A stretch of DNA of 64,000 nt, from NCBI GenBank assembly GCA_965227335.1, contig CBDDFV010000001.1, positions 248,001 to 312,000 of the forward strand, written 5' to 3'. The position numbers and the translations under genes are program-made. Positions 58,813 to 64,000 of this stretch are shown one piece after another. The DNA comes from CBDDFV01 sp965227335. GTDB lineage: Bacteria > Planctomycetota > Phycisphaerae > Phycisphaerales > SM1A02. The notes beneath the pieces were generated by a model, which searched no databases, had not been told where the DNA came from, and saw nothing but the letters and a program-made list of their open reading frames with translations. Position 1 is the stretch's first letter. Each line of letters begins with the position of its first letter.

Positions 58813-61359
58813 TCAGCCGGCGGAGGTCTCCGCCTTTTCCTCGGTTTCCTTCGAGGCGTCTTCCTTGGGCGGAAGCGGCTCGGAACGGAACTTGAGGTTG
58901 TCGGCGCCTTCCTCGTGGGTGGCGATGATCTTGTGCTTCGTCTCGAACTCGCCGCTCAGCAGCGACTCGGCGAGGAAGTCCTCGATGAAGGTGCTGATCG
59001 CGCGGCGGAGCGGGCGGGCGCCCATGTCCGGGTTGTAGCCCTTGTCGATCAGGAAGTCCTTCGCGGACTGATCCAGCTCCAGGCCCATGTCGCGATCCTC
59101 GAGACGCTTCCGCACCTTGTCGAGTTCGATCTCGATGATGTGGTTGAGGTCTTCCTTGGTCAGCGGACGGAAGGCGATCACCTCATCGAGACGGTTGATG
59201 AACTCGGGGCGGAAGAACTTCTCGACCTCGCCCATGAGGGCCTTTTTGGTCCGGTCGTAGTCCTGGATCATGTCGCGCCGACCGAAGCCGAAGCTGTCGC
59301 CGCCCTTGATCAGGTCCGCCCCGATGTTGGAGGTCATGATCAGGATGACGTTCTTGAAGTCGACGTGGCGCCCGAACGAGTCGGTGAGCCGGCCTTCCTC
59401 CATGATCTGGAGCAGCATGTTGAAGACGTCCGGGTGCGCCTTCTCGACTTCGTCGAGCAGCACGACGGCGTACGGGCGACGACGGATCCGCTCGGTGAGC
59501 TGACCGCCCTCCTCGTAACCGACGTAGCCGGGAGGCGCGCCGATGAGACGGCTGACGTTGTGCTTCTCCATGTACTCCGACATGTCGAGGTAGATCAGCG
59601 AGTCCGCATCGCCGAACATGAACTCCGCCAGCGCCTTCGCGAGCAGCGTCTTCCCGACGCCGGACGGACCGACGAAGATGAACGAACCCATCGGACGGTT
59701 CGGATCCTTGAGACCCGACCGCGCCTTGCGGATCGCGCGGGAGACGGCCTTCACGGCCTCCTCCTGGGAGACGACCATCTTGTGCAGCTCCTTCTCGAGC
59801 TGGAGCAGCCGTTCCGACTCCTCCTTCTCGAGACGCGTCAGCGGCACGCCGGTCATCTTGGAGACGACTTCCGCCACGACTTCCTCGTCGACGGTGCCGC
59901 CCACCTCGTTCATGCGGTCGCGCCACTCCTGCTGGAGCTGCTCCTTCTGCTTGCGGAGCTTCTCCGCCCGGTCGCGGAGCTCCGCCGCCTTCTCGTAATC
60001 CGCATCGCGGACCGCCTCGTCCTTCTCGATCGAGAGCAGCTCGATCTTCTCCTCGAGGTCGGCGAGATCCGGCGGCTTGGTCATCGTCTTGAGACGCAGA
60101 CGCGCCCCCGCCTCGTCGATGACGTCGATCGACTTGTCCGGCTGCACGCGGCCGGGAATGTACCGGTTCGACAACTCCACCGCGGACTCGATCGCCTCGT
60201 CGGTGATGTTGACGCGGTGGTGCTCCTCGTACCGACCCCGCAGACCCTTCAGAATCAGAATCGTGTCCGGCGTCGTCGGCGGCTCGACCGGGATCGACTG
60301 GAAGCGACGCTCCAGCGCGGCGTCCTTCTCGATGTACTTTCGGTACTCGTCGAACGTCGTCGCGCCGATGCACTGGATCTCGCCGCGGGCGAGGGCGGGC
60401 TTCAGGACGTTCGACGCGTCGATCGCGCCTTCCGCCCCGCCGGCCCCGACCAGCGTGTGCAGTTCGTCGATGAAGAGAATCACGTTCTTCGCCCGCTGCA
60501 CCTCGTTCATGACCGCCTTGATGCGCTCCTCGAACTGGCCGCGATACTTCGTGCCCGCGACCATCATCGCGAGGTCGAGCACCACGAGACGACGATCGTG
60601 CAGGAGGTCCGGGACCTCCTGGGAGATGATCTTCTGGGCGAGGCCCTCGACGATCGCGGTCTTGCCGACGCCCGCCTCGCCGAGCAGCACCGGGTTGTTC
60701 TTGGTGCGCCGGCAGAGAACCTGGACGAGACGCTCGATCTCGTTCTGACGTCCGATGACCGGGTCGAGTTCATCGCCCTTGGCGAGCTGCGTGAGGTCCC
60801 GTCCGAACGAGTCGAGGGCGGGCGTGTTGCTCTTGGATTCCCGCCGACGCGAGGGCGAACCGCCGCCGCCGCCGCCGCTGTCGCCGGGCTCGACGGATTC
60901 CGGCGCCTCGTCCGAATCGACGCCCGCCCCGAGGAGGTTCAGCACCTCTTCGCGGACGTCCTCGAGCTTCAGGCCGAGGTTCATCAGCACCTGGGCCGCG
61001 ACGCCGTCGTGTTCACGCAGCAGGCCGAGCAGCAGGTGCTCGGTGCCGACGTAGTTGTGGTTGAGGTTGCGCGCCTCTTCGATGGCGTACTCGATGACCT
61101 TCTTCGCCCGCGGCGTCTGGGGAAGCTTGCCGAGCGTGACCATCTCCGGTCCGCTCTTCACCAGCTTCTCCACTTCCAGACGCACGCGCCGAAGGTCGAC
61201 GCCGAGGTTCTTCAGGACATTGGCGCCGACGCCCGAGCCTTCCTTCACGAGACCGAGAAGGATGTGCTCCGTCCCGATGTACTCGTGATTGAAACGCTGG
61301 GCCTCCTGATTGGCCAGCGCCATGACTTTGCGGGCTCGGTCGGTCAGTCGTTCAAACAT
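58813..61359 (-). CDS. clpC: ATP-dependent Clp protease ATP-binding subunit ClpC
   Basis: The 848-residue AAA+ unfoldase has two N-terminal repeats (FERLTDRARKVMALANQEAQ; TPRAKKVIEYAIEEARNLNH), first Walker A GEAGVGKTAIVEG, Walker B LFIDELHTLVGAGG, a UVR-like central coiled-coil (EKDEAVRDADYEKAAELRDR), second Walker A GPSGVGKTLLAKAL, Walker B LLDEVEKAHPDVFN and the VGYEEGGQLTERIRRRPYAV segment. It unfolds proteins for ClpP. ATG 61359 gives the canonical MFERLTDRARKV start; GGAG lies 7 nt upstream and TACCAT near 61416 may be its -10 box. Confidence 0.97.
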   Translation of the reverse strand: MFERLTDRARKVMALANQEAQRFNHEYIGTEHILLGLVKEGSGVGANVLKNLGVDLRRVRLEVEKLVKSGPEMVTLGKLPQTPRAKKVIEYAIEEARNLNHNYVGTEHLLLGLLREHDGVAAQVLMNLGLKLEDVREEVLNLLGAGVDSDEAPESVEPGDSGGGGGGSPSRRRESKSNTPALDSFGRDLTQLAKGDELDPVIGRQNEIERLVQVLCRRTKNNPVLLGEAGVGKTAIVEGLAQKIISQEVPDLLHDRRLVVLDLAMMVAGTKYRGQFEERIKAVMNEVQRAKNVILFIDELHTLVGAGGAEGAIDASNVLKPALARGEIQCIGATTFDEYRKYIEKDAALERRFQSIPVEPPTTPDTILILKGLRGRYEEHHRVNITDEAIESAVELSNRYIPGRVQPDKSIDVIDEAGARLRLKTMTKPPDLADLEEKIELLSIEKDEAVRDADYEKAAELRDRAEKLRKQKEQLQQEWRDRMNEVGGTVDEEVVAEVVSKMTGVPLTRLEKEESERLLQLEKELHKMVVSQEEAVKAVSRAIRKARSGLKDPNRPMGSFIFVGPSGVGKTLLAKALAEFMFGDADSLIYLDMSEYMEKHNVSRLIGAPPGYVGYEEGGQLTERIRRRPYAVVLLDEVEKAHPDVFNMLLQIMEEGRLTDSFGRHVDFKNVILIMTSNIGADLIKGGDSFGFGRRDMIQDYDRTKKALMGEVEKFFRPEFINRLDEVIAFRPLTKEDLNHIIEIELDKVRKRLEDRDMGLELDQSAKDFLIDKGYNPDMGARPLRRAISTFIEDFLAESLLSGEFETKHKIIATHEEGADNLKFRSEPLPPKEDASKETEEKAETSAG

Positions 61360-61549
61360 CTGCGTTCTCCGCTGCCGGGGGATTCCGGCGTTATCGGGCG
61401 CCGGACCACCGGTATGGTAGGGGCGTCGATCGTCCGGTGCGACGAGACGACGCGTCGAGGCGGACCACACGCACCGGCCGAAACCGGGCTCGCGGCCCAT
61501 TCCCGGACCAAGAGCGCAACCGGGGCGCCACTCTAGAATCGGCTGCCGC

Positions 61550-61588
61550 ATGCAACTGGATCACTCATTCGCACGGAGCATTCCCTGA
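61550..61588 (+). other. possible 12-codon upstream ORF
   Basis: ATG-CAA-CTG... to TGA encodes MQLDHSFARSIP. TAGAAT at 61534-61539 lies 10 nt before it, and the stop is 19 nt before the next gene's ATG at 61608. It could be a leader peptide or chance; support is weak. Confidence 0.3.
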
Positions 61589-61607
61589 GAAAGGCGCCGA
61601 TTCCACC

Positions 61608-62993
61608 ATGCGCATCCGAATCACTGCCATTCTGGCGGGACTCGCCCTCGCCGTGAACGCCGCCGGCGACCCCCCGGCGACGACCGCTCCGGGTCAGCCG
61701 GCCCCGCCCGCCGACGATGAAACGCCGCCCGTGGTGACCAGCGATCCCGTCACCCTCGACCCGCCCGTCGAAGTCGCGTTCCGACCCCGCGCCGGCGTCC
61801 GGCAGCGCGGCGTCGTCACCCGCTTCGACGATATCGCCCTCCAGGGTCCCGAACTGGGTCGGCATGAATGGGCCATGCTTCCCGCGTCGGAGATCGAAAC
61901 GGTCTGGCGGCGACTCGCCGATCGCGAGGATCCGATCCTCTGGGCCCGCCTCGGCGGCGTGCTCCTGCAGGTGGAGAACGGCGAGAAACGCGCGGCCCAG
62001 GCGTTCGCCCGCGTGCGACGACTCGCCCCCGTCCACGGCGAGGCGATCATCGACCAGGTTCGCGCGGCCCATGCGGCGCGACTCGCGGCCGCCGCCGCCG
62101 CCGAGGCCGAGGCCGCCGCGCGTCGATTGCGGACCGGCTCGCCCGAAGCCGGACCGTTCGGGGCCACGCCGTGGCCCCAGCTCTCCGAGGACGACCAGGG
62201 CAAGGCCCGCGCGACCACCGAGCAGGCGGACGAGCGTCTGCTCCGCCGGGGCGGCGTCGTCGCGAAGACCTATCCCACCGCGTACTTCACGCTCTACACC
62301 GACGCCGCGCCGACCGAAGCGTTGCAATGGGCGTTGCTGATGGACAAAGCGGTGGAGCGGCTGGCGATGACGTTCCAGGTTCGTCGTCCCGATCGGCACT
62401 TCTGGGGCAAGCCGGCGGTGCTGGTGCTGACGGAGTGGGCGCCGTTTGCGTTGGTGGAGGCGTCGGCGTTCAAGTGGGCGGCGTCTGAGGACACGCCGGC
62501 GCGGATTCACTACGACGGCCCCCGTTGCACGATTGTGATCTGGCGTGCGTCGGAGTCCACGGACGTGCGGTCGATGCTGCTGCGTCAGACGACGTTCGCG
62601 TTCATGCACCGCTGGCTGACGCCCCGCCGCCCGCCCGCGTGGGCGCTGGAGGGTCTGGCCACGTGGGTGGCGGACCGGATGCACGAGAGTTCGATGGTGT
62701 CGGTCACGACGCGGAAGGCCGGACGCACGTTCGTGCGGAGCGGGGGCGATCTCGGCGCCGTGGCGTCGACGGACTACGCGGATCCGGCGTGGTCGGAGAA
62801 GTCGACGATCGTGGACGGCGTGGGGTACCTGGTGACGGACCTGATGATCGAGCAGCGTCCCGAGGCGTACATCGCGTGGATGCGGGCGTTGAAGCAGGGA
62901 GCGGAGTGGCGGACCGCGCTGCGGGAGGTGTACGGGGTGACGGCGGAGGAGTTGTTCGCGACGGCGGCCGCGTTCTACCGGGTCAACGAGTGA
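61608..62993 (+). CDS. secreted peptidase-MA-like protein lacking HExxH
   Basis: The 461-residue product has a signal peptide (ITAILAGLALAVNAAG) followed by a helical region (AAAAAAEAEAAARRLR) and a C-terminal domain resembling peptidase MA-like proteins: FAFMHRWLTPRRPPAWALEG and LATWVADRMHES are at the places where zinc peptidases show HExxH and the downstream E-G-x-A; the first histidine/glutamate pair is replaced by FMHRW, so activity is doubtful. Function unknown. Confidence 0.72.
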   Translation: MRIRITAILAGLALAVNAAGDPPATTAPGQPAPPADDETPPVVTSDPVTLDPPVEVAFRPRAGVRQRGVVTRFDDIALQGPELGRHEWAMLPASEIETVWRRLADREDPILWARLGGVLLQVENGEKRAAQAFARVRRLAPVHGEAIIDQVRAAHAARLAAAAAAEAEAAARRLRTGSPEAGPFGATPWPQLSEDDQGKARATTEQADERLLRRGGVVAKTYPTAYFTLYTDAAPTEALQWALLMDKAVERLAMTFQVRRPDRHFWGKPAVLVLTEWAPFALVEASAFKWAASEDTPARIHYDGPRCTIVIWRASESTDVRSMLLRQTTFAFMHRWLTPRRPPAWALEGLATWVADRMHESSMVSVTTRKAGRTFVRSGGDLGAVASTDYADPAWSEKSTIVDGVGYLVTDLMIEQRPEAYIAWMRALKQGAEWRTALREVYGVTAEELFATAAAFYRVNE

Positions 62994-63023
62994 CCCCCGC
63001 CCCGCGTCCGGGGCCGAATCGGG

Positions 63024-63029
63024 TAGGAT
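63024..63029 (+). promoter_or_regulatory. putative -10 box of a leaderless promoter (trkA)
   Basis: TAGGAT ends 9 nt before the ATG at 63039, without a Shine-Dalgarno sequence. Confidence 0.35.
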
Positions 63030-63038
63030 CCCGCCCGT

Positions 63039-64000
63039 ATGAACGTCGTTATTTGCGGTGCGGGTGAGATCGGCAGTCACGCGGCGGATGTCCTCGCCGG
63101 GGCCGGCATCCGCATCACGGTCATCGATATCGACAGCGATCGCCTCCGCGCCATCGAGGACACGATGGACGTCCGCACCCTGCAGGACTCCGCAACGGAC
63201 GCGAACGCGTTGCGTCTGGCCGGCGCGGCGGACGCGGATCTCGTCGTCGCCGCCACCGATTCCGATGAGATCAATCTGCTCACCGCCTCGATCGCCAAGG
63301 GGCTGGGGGCGGATCGGACCCTGGCGCGGGTGCACCACGGGTCGTACCTGCGGCGGGACGGCTTCGATTACCAGGCGCACTTCCAGGTCGACCAGCTGAT
63401 CTGTCCCGAGGCGTCCGCCGCGACGGCGATCGCCCGGGTGCTGCGGAACACCGGCGCGATGGCGGTGGAGTCGTTTGCGCGGGGTTCGATCGAGGTGCAG
63501 GAGTTCGAGGCGGGGTCGAAGGGTTCGGCGATCGGTCGTCGGCTGGCGGACGTGAAGCTGCCCCGCGGGATCCGGGTGGCGGCGATTCAGCGTGACGGCG
63601 AGGCGTTCGTGCCGGAGGCGTCGAGCGTGGTGAGTCCGGGCGACGGTCTGGTGCTGGTGGGGAACGTGTCGGTGTTCGAGGAAGGGCGTCGCCTTTTCCA
63701 GGATGAGCGTCCGCCCCGGCGCAAGATCGTGATCATGGGCGGTTCGCCGATTGCGACGTGGCTGTGTCGTCTGCTGCAGGGCCGCAACTTCGCGATTCGC
63801 CTGTTCGAGACGGATCGTCCGCGGGCGGAGGCGCTGGCGGAGAAGCTGGACTGGCTGACGGTGATCAACGACGACCCGACGGACCGCACGGTGTTCAACG
63901 AGGAGAAGATCGCGCAGGCGGACGCGTTCATTTCGACGCTGCTGGACGACGAGTCGAACATTCTCGGGGCGGTGCTGGCGAAGATGCGGGGCGTGACGAC
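63039..64000 (+). CDS. trkA: Trk potassium uptake protein TrkA (3' truncated by the window)
   Basis: The frame is open to the window edge (320 codons visible). It starts with an RCK-N Rossmann site, VVICGAGEIGSHAADVLAGA, with the acidic VIDIDSD loop that favours NAD(H), then a RCK-C/TrkA-C segment (AIGRRLADVKLPRGIRVAAI) and a second Rossmann domain (RKIVIMGGSPIATWLCRLLQ). TrkA gates the TrkH/TrkG K+ channel from the cytoplasm; TrkH is expected beyond the window. Confidence 0.93.
   Translation, partial: MNVVICGAGEIGSHAADVLAGAGIRITVIDIDSDRLRAIEDTMDVRTLQDSATDANALRLAGAADADLVVAATDSDEINLLTASIAKGLGADRTLARVHHGSYLRRDGFDYQAHFQVDQLICPEASAATAIARVLRNTGAMAVESFARGSIEVQEFEAGSKGSAIGRRLADVKLPRGIRVAAIQRDGEAFVPEASSVVSPGDGLVLVGNVSVFEEGRRLFQDERPPRRKIVIMGGSPIATWLCRLLQGRNFAIRLFETDRPRAEALAEKLDWLTVINDDPTDRTVFNEEKIAQADAFISTLLDDESNILGAVLAKMRGVT

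Noticed and set aside
58753..61536. 927-codon plus-strand open frame opposite clpC
   Set aside because: Antisense to a fully conserved ClpC; no independent motif.

Overview
The window looks like a piece of a Planctomycetota chromosome, most likely class Phycisphaerae. Supporting this are the very high GC content, a DUF1501/PSD1 (planctomycete cytochrome) gene pair, and seven secreted proteins (one cut off by the left edge) that end in paired dockerin-like repeats of the form DLDGDGxVDxADLAxLLAAWG. Shine-Dalgarno sequences are used unevenly. Many first genes of transcription units instead have a TANNNT hexamer 6-9 nt before the start codon, which suggests leaderless mRNAs. This placement is inferred from gene content only.

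0-12.4 kb: the tail of a dockerin-type protein, an HI0933-family flavoprotein, a NeuC-type UDP-GlcNAc 2-epimerase converging on a GT2 glycosyltransferase, trpC, a CPBP (CAAX-like) membrane protease and trpS. A TetR regulator is then divergent from a three-gene operon (SAM methyltransferase, ABC ATPase, ABC permease fused to its binding protein) with a clear palindromic operator between them. A secreted alpha-helical protein follows.

12.7-28.2 kb: an HDOD-GGDEF-REC signalling protein, gap, a BNR-repeat secreted protein, a TPR lipoprotein, a Rieske ferredoxin, a DUF5658 membrane protein, and a lower-GC two-gene module (184-aa unknown plus XRE regulator) whose promoter overlaps two TGAC-N5-GTCA operators. 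Then dGTPase-like dgt, slyX, a parvulin, yaaA, a PAS-LuxR regulator, and thiC behind a well-formed TPP riboswitch.

28.2-42.6 kb: a ThuA-like protein, eda, a 102-119 bp tandem hairpin array, and four consecutive large secreted dockerin-tailed proteins (BNR/propeller, beta-helix-like with three ~184-residue modules, trypsin-like protease, unknown), three of which are followed by strong hairpin terminators or share one. thpR, a 14-copy 40-bp tandem array, a DUF952 protein, a D-3-phosphoglycerate-dehydrogenase-like enzyme and a four-helix-bundle protein follow. REP-like palindromes supply the stop codons of two of these genes.

42.8-64 kb: orphan nuoA, a small membrane protein, a CPA2 cation/proton antiporter, tRNA-Pro(TGG), a GNAT acetyltransferase, the DUF1501 and PSD1 pair with a divergent membrane cytochrome/LRR protein, a CX4CH protein, the large NAD-glutamate dehydrogenase, ribF, a DHH phosphoesterase, clpC, a degenerate peptidase-MA-like secreted protein, and the start of trkA. 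I see no insertion sequence, prophage, CRISPR array or rRNA gene.
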